From Granulosicoccus sp965214025 (lineage in GTDB: Bacteria > Pseudomonadota > Gammaproteobacteria > Granulosicoccales > Granulosicoccaceae): 64,000 nt of DNA. The notes under the pieces were generated by a model that saw only the letters and a list, made by a program, of their open reading frames with translations, searched no databases and had not been told where the DNA came from. Position 1 is the first letter of the stretch, and each line of letters opens with the position of its first letter. The stretch covers positions 1 to 64,000 of the forward strand of contig CBDCAW010000004.1 in assembly GCA_965214025.1 (NCBI GenBank), in the 5' to 3' direction. Both the position numbers and the translations under genes were made by a program. Below are positions 18,145 through 26,565 of this stretch, one piece after another.

Positions 18145-18459
18145 ATGAAGACATCAAACAAGTATTCACCAGAGGTACGAGAGCGTGCCGTGAGACTGGT
18201 TTTCGAGCATCAAAGTGAGTATGACTCCCAGTGGGCAGCGTTGCAGTCGATAGCAGGCAAGATTGGCTGTACAGCTGAGACGTTGAGGAAATGGGTGCGC
18301 GAGGCCGAGCGAGACAAGGGTGCTGGCGCGGGACTGAGTCGGGCTGATGGCGAACGGTTGAAAGCCCTGGAGCGGGAGAACCGTGAGCTCAAACGCGCCA
18401 ATGACATCTTGCGCAAGGCGTCCGCGTTTTTTGCCCAGGCGGAGCTCGACCGCCGGTAG
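18145..18459 (+). CDS. IS3-family transposase OrfA
   Basis: A 104-residue protein with the HTH region YSPEVRERAVRLVFEHQSEY and CTAETLRKWVREAERDKG, followed by a leucine-zipper-like segment LKALERENRELKRANDILRK, the standard IS3 OrfA layout. It ends AELDRR. OrfA binds the IS ends and is usually fused to OrfB by a -1 ribosomal frameshift to give the active transposase. The 5' end of the gene lies about 50 bp inside the left inverted repeat. Confidence 0.92.
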   Translation: MKTSNKYSPEVRERAVRLVFEHQSEYDSQWAALQSIAGKIGCTAETLRKWVREAERDKGAGAGLSRADGERLKALERENRELKRANDILRKASAFFAQAELDRR

Positions 18460-18464
18460 AGACG

Positions 18465-19365
18465 ATGATCGAGTTCATCGATTCGCATCGCTCTAGCTTC
18501 GGGGGTCGAGCCGATCTGCAAACAGTTGCCGATCGCCCCGTCGACCTACTACGAGTACAAGGCTCGAGCGCGTGATGAGGCGCGAGTGCCTTCCCGGGTG
18601 CAGTCGGACCGGCAACACAGCGCCGCGATCCAGCGTATCCATGAGGACAACCTCAGTGTCTACGGTGCGCGCAAGGTATGGCGCCAGATGCGCCGTGAAG
18701 GCCTGGAGGTGGCCCGCTGCACGGTGGAACGTCTGATGCGCCAACTCGGACTTCACGGCGTCGTACGAGGCGCGCGCTGCCGGACCACGGTGGCCTCGCC
18801 TGGCGCGGCCTGTCCGCGCGATCGAGTCAACCGGGTGTTCAGTGCCGAGCGGCCGAATCAGCTTTGGATAGCGGATTTCACCTATGTCGCCACCTGGTCG
18901 GGGTTCGTGTACGTGGCCTTCGTGATCGATGTCTTCGCCCGGCGCATCGTGGGTTGGCGTGTCTCACGGTCCATGCAGACCGAGCGGGTGCTCGACGCGC
19001 TCGAACAGGCACTGTGGCAGCGCCAGGTCGCTGAGGGTCTGATTCATCACAGCGACCGTGGATCCCAATACTTGGCAATTCGCTATACCGAGCGCATGGG
19101 CGATGCGGGCATCGAATCGTCGGTTGGCAGCGTGGGCGATTCCTACGACAACGCCATGGCCGAATCGATCATTGGGCTGTACAAGGCCGAAGTCATTCAT
19201 CGGCAAGGTCCCTGGCGTTCTGTCGATGCCGTGGAGTACGCCACGTTGAACTGGGTGGACTGGTTCAATCACCGTCGGCTTCTGGAACCGATCGGTTATG
19301 TCCCGCCAGCGGAGAAAGAAGAGATGTACTATCGTGAAATCGAAGGGTCGGCAATGGCTGCCTGA
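18465..19365 (+). pseudogene. IS3-family transposase OrfB with a 1-nt frameshift near its start
   Basis: The catalytic DDE integrase is otherwise complete: LWIADFTYVATWSGFVYVAF, HHSDRGSQYLAIRY, SIIGLYKAEVIHRQGPW and NHRRLLEPIGYVPP. The expected N terminus MIEFIDSHRSSFG begins at ATG 18465, but the frame is broken in the five-G run at 18501-18505; removing one G joins it to EPICKQLPIAPSTYYEYKAR. The downstream frame is open from 18526 (279 residues). So either this copy lost the normal OrfB start or the run is miscounted. Confidence 0.8.
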
Positions 19366-19404
19366 CTCAAACCAATGAGTCTCCAGAATTCCCGGGGCGG
19401 TTCA

Positions 19405-19517
19405 GACAGACAAAGTATGCCGCAGCCTATTGCCGGATATCGAGCTATCTGCAAACCATGACTGCCAAGGGATACAACCCGCTCGTTGCTATTCAAATGG
19501 CTTTCTCAGGCGAATGA
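19405..19517 (+). pseudogene. C-terminal fragment of a transposase (IS66-like?)
   Basis: Directly after the IS, one frame reads QTKYAAAYCRISSYLQTMTA then KGYNPLVAIQMAFSGE and a TGA stop at 19515-19517. The pattern of a small-residue helix, a RISSYLQT-like segment and NPL-AI at the extreme C terminus resembles the ends of IS66-type transposases. Only about 37 codons remain, so the family assignment is tentative. It shows that a different element lay here before the IS arrived. Confidence 0.4.
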
Positions 19518-19553
19518 GTCACGGCAGGGGCATGAGCAGTTACTAACTCGTAT

Positions 19554-19892
19554 GTGGGTAGTCGGTACGGGTATCAAGGCGACGTACGGAACCTGTCGAC
19601 CGATGACGCGAAGAATACGACAGTGAGACGAGATGGTAACTTGGAGAGTTTCGGTGTTTGGGAGAAGCTCAATCCAATTCTAGGCCGGTATGACCTTAAA
19701 GCACGCGGATTCGTCGTTGTGGCGCCGCCGCCAACTGAGTTCGGCGTAGAGGTCGCAAGTGATGGAAGTGTGTTGGCTAGCGGGCGATTGCCTGGAGGGA
19801 AAACGTTCAACTATCACTCGAATGTGGACCTGGAGAGTACCCTCGGCATCAGTCTTGCGGGTCAAACGCTGTTGCCAATTGGCGTGCGATAG
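19554..19892 (+). CDS. Hypothetical protein
   Basis: A 112-residue ORF starting at GTG (MGSRYGYQGDVRNLSTDDAK). The composition is protein-like, with beta-type stretches such as ARGFVVVAPPPTEFGVEVAS and a Gly-rich end. No family is recognised. It lies 11 bp upstream of a lipoprotein gene on the same strand, and the two could form a small operon of acquired genes. Base composition is less GC-rich than the core genes, in line with transfer. The start is uncertain. Confidence 0.4.
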   Translation: MGSRYGYQGDVRNLSTDDAKNTTVRRDGNLESFGVWEKLNPILGRYDLKARGFVVVAPPPTEFGVEVASDGSVLASGRLPGGKTFNYHSNVDLESTLGISLAGQTLLPIGVR

Positions 19893-19903
19893 GCAGATTT
19901 GAA

Positions 19904-20464
19904 ATGATGAAGACAACGCGGTTGCTGATAGTCACGATAAGCTTTTTCATGATCAGTGGCTGCGTTGGAACGGCAGTTAGAGCGATGACCTGGAGTAATG
20001 ACCCGACGCCTTTTCTGGTAGTGATGCGTGATGACGGAGAGTGCTCAGTCGTATGGGGTGACCTGTTGATTGACGCTAATCAATATTCCAGAGCGGTATC
20101 ACAACTGGAGAAGCCGCCTACCGTGGACTGTCTGACGACTGATGGATATTACTCGAACAATCCTTCTGCAAGAGCGACGTTGCTCTACTCTCGACCGGGT
20201 GATCTCGATCTGAGCATGCCAAAGCACACGCGCTCGGGTCCACAGATTATCGATGAATCTGAGCTTGTCGCTAGGACTGAAGAAGACTATTTGAAATGGC
20301 CTCTTGGTCTCAGTCTGGCAGGCGTTCGGCTCGGTCAATCATTTTTCTGCCCTAATATACCTGTTGAGATTACCTCGCTTACTATGGTTTTCAATGCTGG
20401 CGTCGATCATGACATACACGTTTTTGTTGGTGAAGGAATTCGACAGTGCAATTTTATCTTTTGA
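19904..20464 (+). CDS. Hypothetical lipoprotein
   Basis: A 186-residue protein with a clear lipoprotein signal: MMKTTRLLIVTISFFMISGC, with the lipobox ISGC at residues 17-20. The mature part is rich in aspartate and serine and shows no recognised domain; it contains several cysteines (ECSVVW, VDCLTTDGYY, FFCPNIP). The function is unknown. Codon use is AT-richer than that of neighbouring core genes, and it sits within the IS-containing accessory patch. Confidence 0.6.
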   Translation: MMKTTRLLIVTISFFMISGCVGTAVRAMTWSNDPTPFLVVMRDDGECSVVWGDLLIDANQYSRAVSQLEKPPTVDCLTTDGYYSNNPSARATLLYSRPGDLDLSMPKHTRSGPQIIDESELVARTEEDYLKWPLGLSLAGVRLGQSFFCPNIPVEITSLTMVFNAGVDHDIHVFVGEGIRQCNFIF

Positions 20465-20498
20465 AGGTCATTGACGGAAGTCGAAGCGACCTAAATCT

Positions 20499-20835
20499 AT
20501 GTTTCACTGTGGGTCCTGCGCTATCAATGCTTTCTGCCGTGCCTGCGGACATGTGACACTACGGGGAAGGGTTGGGCTCAAAAAGATGGTTTCGTTGATT
20601 GCCACAGACTATTGTGCCCGAACAGGGTGGACAAGCGAAGTGCAGGCAATGCTGACAACCTATTGGTTGCGATAGCTGGCTCATCGCAAGGCTGGCTGCT
20701 TGTACCGTGCACCCCATCTCTATGGAAGGGGCGATTCTTGGTATACCGATCGGGCAATATGCGTTGGCCAGACCGAATACTCTGTTTGCCATGCTCGATC
20801 AGTTGCTGATGAAGATCGGTGGGTTCGGTAAGTGA
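20499..20835 (+). pseudogene. Broken small gene with N-terminal CxxC zinc-ribbon
   Basis: From ATG 20499 the frame encodes MFHCGSCAINAFCRACGHVT, with two CxxC pairs, then GLKKMVSLIATDYCARTGWT and a run to a TAG at 20673-20675. The coding character continues one base over, from GAT at 20671: DSWLIARLAACTVHPISMEG, GIPIGQYALARPN and LDQLLMKIGGFGK, ending TGA 20833-20835. One base too many near 20650-20672 explains the break. The rebuilt protein would have about 111 residues. No family is recognised. Its last 37 bases overlap the end of the converging minus-strand gene. Confidence 0.5.
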
Positions 20836-22023
20836 TAGACCTCGCCTTCATGGTCAATTCGATAGGCCTGCTCGTCGATGTTTTCCTGTGCGTCTCTGGC
20901 CAGCTGTCGAGCCAGACGCACCGGCATCGTGTAGTGGTATTGCAGTGACAGGACATGCCACTGAAACAGATAGCCTGCATCGTCCCGGCTCTCGCTGGCG
21001 AGTTTTTCCATGGCGATCCGAAGACGGTTGCGGCGTTGCACGCTCGCCCGTGTCGGATCCCGCTCCGGCAAAGTGATGGCGACGTCGTGGGCCTCGTTAA
21101 GGAAGGTGACAAACGCACTGAGGCAGTTGCGTTGACCGGGGGTGTTGCGAAGGTACGATTCGAGCGAATCCTGGTCGGGTACCGAGGCGCCGTCCGCGTC
21201 GGTTGCTACCAGAAGCACTTGGCGCAGGAGATAGAAAGTCTGACTGACCCGAGGGAGGTCCTGCCCTGATCCATCTTTGCATCCAATCGCTGGTGATAGG
21301 CATGAAGCAAGGAGCTTGCGGTCGACTCGTCGGGAAATGCCAGCAAGGTACGCTCGATTCGACGTCTGTCCGACTCGTCCTTTTTTGCCGCATCGCTCAG
21401 GTGTATCCGTCCAGTGGCCGCAAGCCACCGCATGGGTAACTCGGCTGCCCGCAAGGTTGCCGAGCCGAAGTGGCGCAGCAGGGTATCAGCTTCCGGCAGG
21501 CCGGCGAACTGGACGTCGAGTTCGACGAAGAAGCCTTGGTGGTCATTGAGCGTTCGGGCAGTCTTCTGGAGACCGATTTCGTCCACCAGCCACGCCGTGA
21601 AGGTTTTGAACAGGTCTCGAACCGCCTCGGTGCTGAATGCCGCCAAGGTGAAGCTCAAGCGCCTGTCCGGCTTGTCTCGGGTGTAGCACAGTTCGCAGCG
21701 AACGCGACTGTAGCCGGCAGGCATCGGCTTGGTGCACTGCGGGCACGGAATCGTGCCGAGGCTCACGCAGCGTTGACAGAGCCGGCGTGTATCGGGCTGG
21801 ACGAATAACGCACGGTGGCGCGAACATGCCTGGCAGGTGCCTAATTCCGGATGTGCGCACTGGCGACAGACGCGAAAGGTCTACGAATCGATCGTCAGCC
21901 GCTCAGGACGGCTTGTTGTGCTCTGACACAGTTCGCACTGAACCTTCGATCGAAAGTACGGGTAGCAGCTGTTGCAGACAGGGCCGTACTCGGTCAGCAG
22001 GTGCGCCCAGTGAATGCAAGGTC
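20799..22023 (-). pseudogene. Degraded CxxC-rich (multi zinc-ribbon) protein gene
   Basis: Reading right to left from just after the asnS stop, one frame gives a chain of zinc-ribbon pairs: CNSC, CELC, then an in-frame TAG at 21881-21883, then CRQC, CQAC, CQRC, CPQC and CELC. A helical part follows (FSTEAVRDLFKTFTAWLVDE). Near 21264-21266 the frame is lost; adding one G to the GGG run joins it to QDLPRVSQTFYLLRQVLLVA and continues to ISN at 20799. The rebuilt product is about 408 residues with seven CxxC motifs. No start codon is visible, so the 5' end is probably also missing. The family is unknown; nucleic-acid binding is plausible. Confidence 0.55.
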
Positions 22024-22024
22024 A

Positions 22025-23416
22025 CTAGAAAGGCGCACTTCTGGGTGCTCGGGGAAAGGGAATCGCATCGCGAATGTTTTCCATGCCGGTAACATAGTTC
22101 ACCAGCCGCTCGAAGCCGAGACCGAAACCGGCATGCGGTGCGGTGCCGTATCGGCGCAGGTCACGATACCAGCCGAGCTCCTCGGTCAGGCCCTGGGCGG
22201 CAAGCTTTATATCAAGCATGTCGAGCCGCTCCTCACGCTGGCTGCCACCGATGATCTCGCCAATGCCAGGTGCCAGCACATCCATCGCGGCGACTGTCCT
22301 CTCGTCATCGTTCAGACGCATGTAGAAGGCCTTGATCTCCTTCGGGTAGTTCATCAGCACGATCGGCCTGCCGACATGCTCTTCCGCCAGGAAGCGCTCG
22401 TGTTCGGATTGCAAGTCGAGCCCCCAGCTCACCGGAAACTGGAACGTCTTGCCACACTTTTCGAGAATCCCTATCGCATCGGTGTATTCCATACGCTCGA
22501 AACTCGACGATACGACCGACTCCAGTCGCGAGATCGCCTGCTTGTCGATACGCTGTGCGAAGAATGCCATGTCGTCCTCGCAGTGCTCCAGCACGGCGGC
22601 GAATAGATATTTCAGGAAGTCTTCTGCCAGGCTTGCGTTTTCAGCCAAGCCTGCAAAAGCCATTTCAGGCTCCACCATCCAGAACTCGGCCAGGTGCCGG
22701 CTGGTGTTTGAATTCTCGGCGCGAAACGTGGGGCCGAAGGTGTACACGCGCGTCAATGCCAGCGCATAGGCTTCGGCATTGAGTTGCCCGGACACCGTCA
22801 GGAAGGCTTCGCGTGCGAAGAAGTCACGATCGAAGTTCACCTTGCCATCCGCCGTCTTCGGCGCGTTGCCGATATCAAGCGTGCTCACCCGGAACAACTC
22901 CCCGGCTCCCTCGCAATCGCTGGTGGTGATCACCGGCGTGTTGATCCACTGAAAACGGTTCTCGCTGAAGTAGCGATGAATGGAGCTTGCCAGCACACTG
23001 CGCACCCGGCTGATCGCACCGAACGCATTCGTGCGCGGGCGCAGGTGGGCAATGCCACGCAGGTACTCGAACGTATGGCGCTTCTTGGCCACCGGATAGG
23101 TTTCCGGGTCATCGACCCAGCCGACCACGCGAACCTCGGTGGCCTGCAGCTCCACCCGCTGGCCACTGCCTTCGGATTCCACCAGCACGCCATCGATATC
23201 CACGGCGCAACCGGCACTCAGCCGCAGCACCGTGTGCCTGTACTCGGCCAGTTCGGCCTGGGCAACCACTTGCAAGGCGTCGAAGCAGGAGCCATCGTAG
23301 ATGGCGAGAAACGACAGGCCGGCCTTCGAGTCGCGGCGGCTGCGCAGCCAACCCTGGACGCGAACCGTCTCGCCGATGTCGGTGGAGGCGAGGATATCGG
23401 CAATCAATGGCTGCAT
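22025..23416 (-). CDS. asnS: Asparaginyl-tRNA synthetase
   Basis: A cytoplasmic class IIb synthetase that charges tRNA-Asn, 463 residues, the family's usual length. The N-terminal OB-fold anticodon-binding domain starts TVRVQGWLRSRRDSKAGLSF. Class II motif 2 lies in FRAENSNTSRHLAEFWMVEP and motif 3 in GFGLGFERLVNYVTGMENIR. The extreme C terminus (FPRAPRSAPF) differs from the usual FPRTPGNAEF type, at the edge of the accessory region. It is monocistronic or the last gene of its unit; holA lies 216 bp upstream on the same strand. Confidence 0.93.
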   Translation of the reverse strand: MQPLIADILASTDIGETVRVQGWLRSRRDSKAGLSFLAIYDGSCFDALQVVAQAELAEYRHTVLRLSAGCAVDIDGVLVESEGSGQRVELQATEVRVVGWVDDPETYPVAKKRHTFEYLRGIAHLRPRTNAFGAISRVRSVLASSIHRYFSENRFQWINTPVITTSDCEGAGELFRVSTLDIGNAPKTADGKVNFDRDFFAREAFLTVSGQLNAEAYALALTRVYTFGPTFRAENSNTSRHLAEFWMVEPEMAFAGLAENASLAEDFLKYLFAAVLEHCEDDMAFFAQRIDKQAISRLESVVSSSFERMEYTDAIGILEKCGKTFQFPVSWGLDLQSEHERFLAEEHVGRPIVLMNYPKEIKAFYMRLNDDERTVAAMDVLAPGIGEIIGGSQREERLDMLDIKLAAQGLTEELGWYRDLRRYGTAPHAGFGLGFERLVNYVTGMENIRDAIPFPRAPRSAPF

Positions 23417-23632
23417 GGCGGAATGCTTCTGGACGTCGGGGGCGCCACGGGCGCCGGAATGGAAGGCAGAAGAAATGCTCTATGGAAACCGATGCGGAGG
23501 ACGTCGTCGCAGGGAAGCCAGGGTGCGTAGACCCGGCCACGGGCATCACTTCCATGATGGCGAATTCTACCAGCGTGAACGCGGGGCCTGCCATTCATCG
23601 ACTCATGGGATCCCACGGGCTGACCCAGTGGC

Positions 23633-24679
23633 CTAATGGATGGCAGGCCCTAGCGGCGGCTTCATCAGTGGTTCGCCGTCGCCGGCCAGCCGCACACACA
23701 AGGCACCGAACGAATCCCATATGTCGCCGGGCTCCTGTCCCTTGATCTGCCGGTCGAGCCGTGCGGTGTCGGCAAGCATCGACAGCCAACCGCTTACGCT
23801 GTGGCGCTCGATCGCAAGCTTCAGTGGCCCGATACGGTTCTGCCAGACACCGGCAGCCTTCATGGCGGCGTCGAGTGCCATACCCTTGTCGTGAGTCTCC
23901 GCCGCCCGGGTACCGCCGCGGATTTCCTGGGCGAACGCCCAGAGAATCAGCGTGGGTGCCGTATCTTCCTCCTGCAGTCCCTGCAGGATCCGTAACGCCC
24001 GTTCGCCAGAGCCCTGCAACGCGGCCAACGTGAGATCGGCGATGTTGTAACGAGCGCTGTCACCGACGGCCGCCAGCACCTGATCGGCCGTGAGCTCACC
24101 TTCCGGATACAGCAGAGCCAGTCGCTCAACCTCCTGGCTGGCCGCCAACAGGTTGCCCTCCACACGCTCCGCGATCAAGTCGATGGCGGCAGGTTCCGCC
24201 ACCAGGCCGTTACGTCGTAGACGCTCCGCCAACCAGCTGCCCAGCCTTTCCGCCGGTATCGGGTATACACCAATGCTGACCCCCGCCGCATCGACAGCCT
24301 TGAACCAGGCACTGGAGGTGGCACTGCGATCGAGCTTGCCGCTGGTGATCAGCAGCAGGATATCGGCCGGGGGGTTCTCGCAGTACTCCTTCAGGACCAC
24401 TGACCCGAACCGCCCGGGTTTGCCGGTGGGCATGCGGATTTCGATCAGACGCTTCTCGGCAAACAGTGAGAGGCTGTTCGACGCGTCGCGGAACTGGCCC
24501 CAGTCGGTATCATCGACCATGACCAGTACCTGACGCTCCTCGAACCCCTGCTTCGTACCGTGCGCACGCACGGCATCGCCCAGTTCCATCAGCTGCAACG
24601 GCTCGTCGCCGTGCAACAGATAGAGCGGTGCGGTTTTCGTCTGTAGATGCGCTGCCAGGCGATCCGGGTATAGTTTCAT
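23633..24679 (-). CDS. holA: DNA polymerase III subunit delta
   Basis: The clamp-loader delta subunit, which opens the beta sliding clamp; 348 residues as expected. It begins MKLYPDRLAAHLQTKTAPLY with LLHGDEPLQLMELGDAVR, the typical HolA opening, and contains FAEKRLIEIRMPTGKPG and a C-terminal collar with RIGPLKLAIERHSVSGWLSM. In many gammaproteobacteria it follows lptE and leuS, but here it overlaps by 4 bp (ATGA) a small ribbon-helix-helix-like gene, so the two are translationally coupled. Confidence 0.9.
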   Translation of the reverse strand: MKLYPDRLAAHLQTKTAPLYLLHGDEPLQLMELGDAVRAHGTKQGFEERQVLVMVDDTDWGQFRDASNSLSLFAEKRLIEIRMPTGKPGRFGSVVLKEYCENPPADILLLITSGKLDRSATSSAWFKAVDAAGVSIGVYPIPAERLGSWLAERLRRNGLVAEPAAIDLIAERVEGNLLAASQEVERLALLYPEGELTADQVLAAVGDSARYNIADLTLAALQGSGERALRILQGLQEEDTAPTLILWAFAQEIRGGTRAAETHDKGMALDAAMKAAGVWQNRIGPLKLAIERHSVSGWLSMLADTARLDRQIKGQEPGDIWDSFGALCVRLAGDGEPLMKPPLGPAIH

Positions 24680-24867
24680 CGGCGCTGGTCTTCGTGCTCA
24701 CCCTTGTCGTACTCGCGTAGAAAACCCTTCATGAAGCGACGAATTTCCCGCGAAGCGGAAGTATCGAGCTCCTGACAGGCATCGACAAAGCGATCACGCA
24801 GGTCCTTTTCAAGCCGAATGACCAGCTGCGACTCCTTCTTACGACGTGACTTCTCGCGGCTCGTCAT
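24676..24867 (-). CDS. Small ribbon-helix-helix-like protein
   Basis: A 63-residue basic protein starting MTSREKSRRKKESQLVIRLE. The short strand QLVIRLEKDLRDRFVDAC followed by two helices (SASREIRRFMKGFLREY) fits a CopG/Arc-type ribbon-helix-helix fold, so DNA binding is plausible but unproven. The frame is open to 24969, but the added N-terminal residues are not protein-like, so the internal ATG 24867 is chosen. It overlaps the holA start by ATGA. Confidence 0.6.
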   Translation of the reverse strand: MTSREKSRRKKESQLVIRLEKDLRDRFVDACQELDTSASREIRRFMKGFLREYDKGEHEDQRR

Positions 24868-24991
24868 GGTTGCAACTTGTGGAGGTGAACCCGTACGTCG
24901 TCCGAGTGGAAGACGCCCGTTTGGAAGCGCGGGTATGAGATGCCGCGGCCCTCTTACACGATACCGCAAGCGGGCACTGCGGCAGTCGGAT

Positions 24992-25192
24992 TCAAGCGGC
25001 TTTTCTGGTCACCTTGCGTACTTCCTTGCGTGCCTTGTTGTTCTTGCCCTTGCGAGCTGCCGGCATCGCGGCCTTCTCGGCACGCTTGCTGACCTTCTTC
25101 TGCTTGCTCGACTTGATGTCGGCCTTCTTCATCGCCTTGTTGATGAACTTCTGAACCTTGCTGCGTGCCTTCTGCTTCTTGACTTTAGCCAT
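24992..25192 (-). CDS. Very basic Lys/Ala-rich small protein
   Basis: A 66-residue protein consisting almost entirely of Lys, Ala, Arg and a few polar residues (MAKVKKQKARSKVQKFINKA). It contains the helical piece INKAMKKADIKSSKQKKVSK and ends VRKVTRKAA. The composition is like histone-H1-like or ribosome-associated small proteins, and nucleic-acid binding is likely by charge alone. No specific family can be named. It is divergent from pyrD, with about 250 bp between the starts. Confidence 0.5.
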   Translation of the reverse strand: MAKVKKQKARSKVQKFINKAMKKADIKSSKQKKVSKRAEKAAMPAARKGKNNKARKEVRKVTRKAA

Positions 25193-25440
25193 GCTTGTTT
25201 ACCATGAACGTGAGTGAGCAAGGAACATGGTGCATATACATTCGCTATTCAAGTTACAGCACCGAGATATCCATCACAGGTAACGGTGTCGTGTTCATCG
25301 TCCAATGCCCGGCAACCGTCATCGGATACACGGCGCGGGCCGATACCGGCCGCCGACGCCTGGCGATAGCGGAGCACTACGGGTGTTGCCGCGTGCGGAA
25401 GCGCAGATGGCGAAGTCCGGTTGCGGTATCCTCCTGCCAC

Positions 25441-26565
25441 ATGACTCAGCCACCACTCTCGGAGCGTGATCTGCTCTACACCGTCGCCCGGCGGGTGCTC
25501 TTCGAGCTCGACCCGGAGCGTGCCCACGATCTGGCGCTCGGGGCGTTGCAGCGCCTCGCGCCCGGCGATTGGTTACGCAGGCGTTACACCGCGAACAGCG
25601 ATCCGCGCCGCGTACCGTCACAGGGCCGGCCACCGTTACGGGTATCGCACAACGTGTTCGGCATCGACTTCCCGAATCGGGTCGGTCTGGCCGCTGGCCT
25701 CGACAAGAACGGCGATTACCTCGATGCACTCGGCGCGCTCGGTTTCGGCTGCCTGGAAATCGGCACGGTCACACCGAAGCCCCAGCCGGGAAATCCCAGG
25801 CCCCGCCTGTTTCGGCTGGCATCGGAGCGTGCGCTCATCAACCGCATGGGATTCAACAATCACGGGGTCGAACACCTGGCTCGGCGCGTGGAGCAACGCC
25901 GCTACACAGGCAGGCTGGGTATCAATATCGGTAAGAACGCAAGCACCCCGCTCACTCAGGCAGCAGATGACTACCGCCTGTGCCTGGAACGCGTCTACCC
26001 GCTGGCAGACTATGTCACGATCAATGTCTCATCGCCGAACACGCAGGGCCTGCGTGATCTGCAGCATGGCGAGCACCTGCGCAGCCTGCTCGAGAACCTG
26101 AAGAACAGCCAGGCGCGACTGCACGCACGGCATGGCATGCTGACACCCCTATTGGTCAAGATAGCACCCGACCTGGACGAAGCCGAGCTCGATACCTTCT
26201 GCAAGGCTGCTGTCGAACACGAGCTCGATGGGGTGATTGCCGGCAACACCACCTCCACCCGCACACCTGTGAAACATCACCTGTACGCGCGTGAAGCCGG
26301 TGGCCTGAGCGGTGCACCGCTGAAGCCACTGGCAGACCGGCAGCTTCGACGCACCTGCGAGCGGTTGAACGGTAAATGCCCGGTCATCGGGGTCGGCGGT
26401 ATCGACAGCGGTGAAGATGCGGCAGAGAAGATCAGGCTTGGTGCCGACATGGTGCAGCTCTACAGTGGTCTTATCTTCCACGGACCGGCACTGGTGCGCG
26501 ACTGTGTGGAGCGTATGCAGCACGTCGATGACTCTTTTCGATCAACTCCGAGCAGACACGAATGA
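25441..26565 (+). CDS. pyrD: Dihydroorotate dehydrogenase (quinone), class 2
   Basis: Catalyses the fourth step of pyrimidine synthesis at the inner membrane, passing electrons to quinone. It has 374 residues. The N-terminal amphipathic helices (LLYTVARRVLFELDPERAHD) are those of class 2 enzymes. FMN and orotate site motifs are GLAAGLDKNGDYLDALGALG, EIGTVTPKPQPGNPRPRLFR, INRMGFNNHG and the catalytic-serine region TINVSSPNTQGLRDLQ. The start at ATG 25441 gives the standard N terminus; the open frame to 25195 is not used. It overlaps the next gene by ATGA. Confidence 0.93.
   Translation: MTQPPLSERDLLYTVARRVLFELDPERAHDLALGALQRLAPGDWLRRRYTANSDPRRVPSQGRPPLRVSHNVFGIDFPNRVGLAAGLDKNGDYLDALGALGFGCLEIGTVTPKPQPGNPRPRLFRLASERALINRMGFNNHGVEHLARRVEQRRYTGRLGINIGKNASTPLTQAADDYRLCLERVYPLADYVTINVSSPNTQGLRDLQHGEHLRSLLENLKNSQARLHARHGMLTPLLVKIAPDLDEAELDTFCKAAVEHELDGVIAGNTTSTRTPVKHHLYAREAGGLSGAPLKPLADRQLRRTCERLNGKCPVIGVGGIDSGEDAAEKIRLGADMVQLYSGLIFHGPALVRDCVERMQHVDDSFRSTPSRHE

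Larger units (their letters stand above)
18092..19407 (+). mobile_element. IS3-family insertion sequence with matched inverted repeats
   Basis: The ends match as inverted repeats: GTCTGAACCGCCCCGGG at 18092-18108 against its complement at 19391-19407, with GGAGACTC continuing the match further in (about 29 bp, imperfect). The minimal ends could be TGAACC at 18095 and GGTTCA at 19404. It contains orfA and orfB in the usual order, total about 1.3 kb. The flanks (ATTGG and AGACA) show no direct target repeat, so the right flank was probably rearranged after insertion into the first element. Confidence 0.85.
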
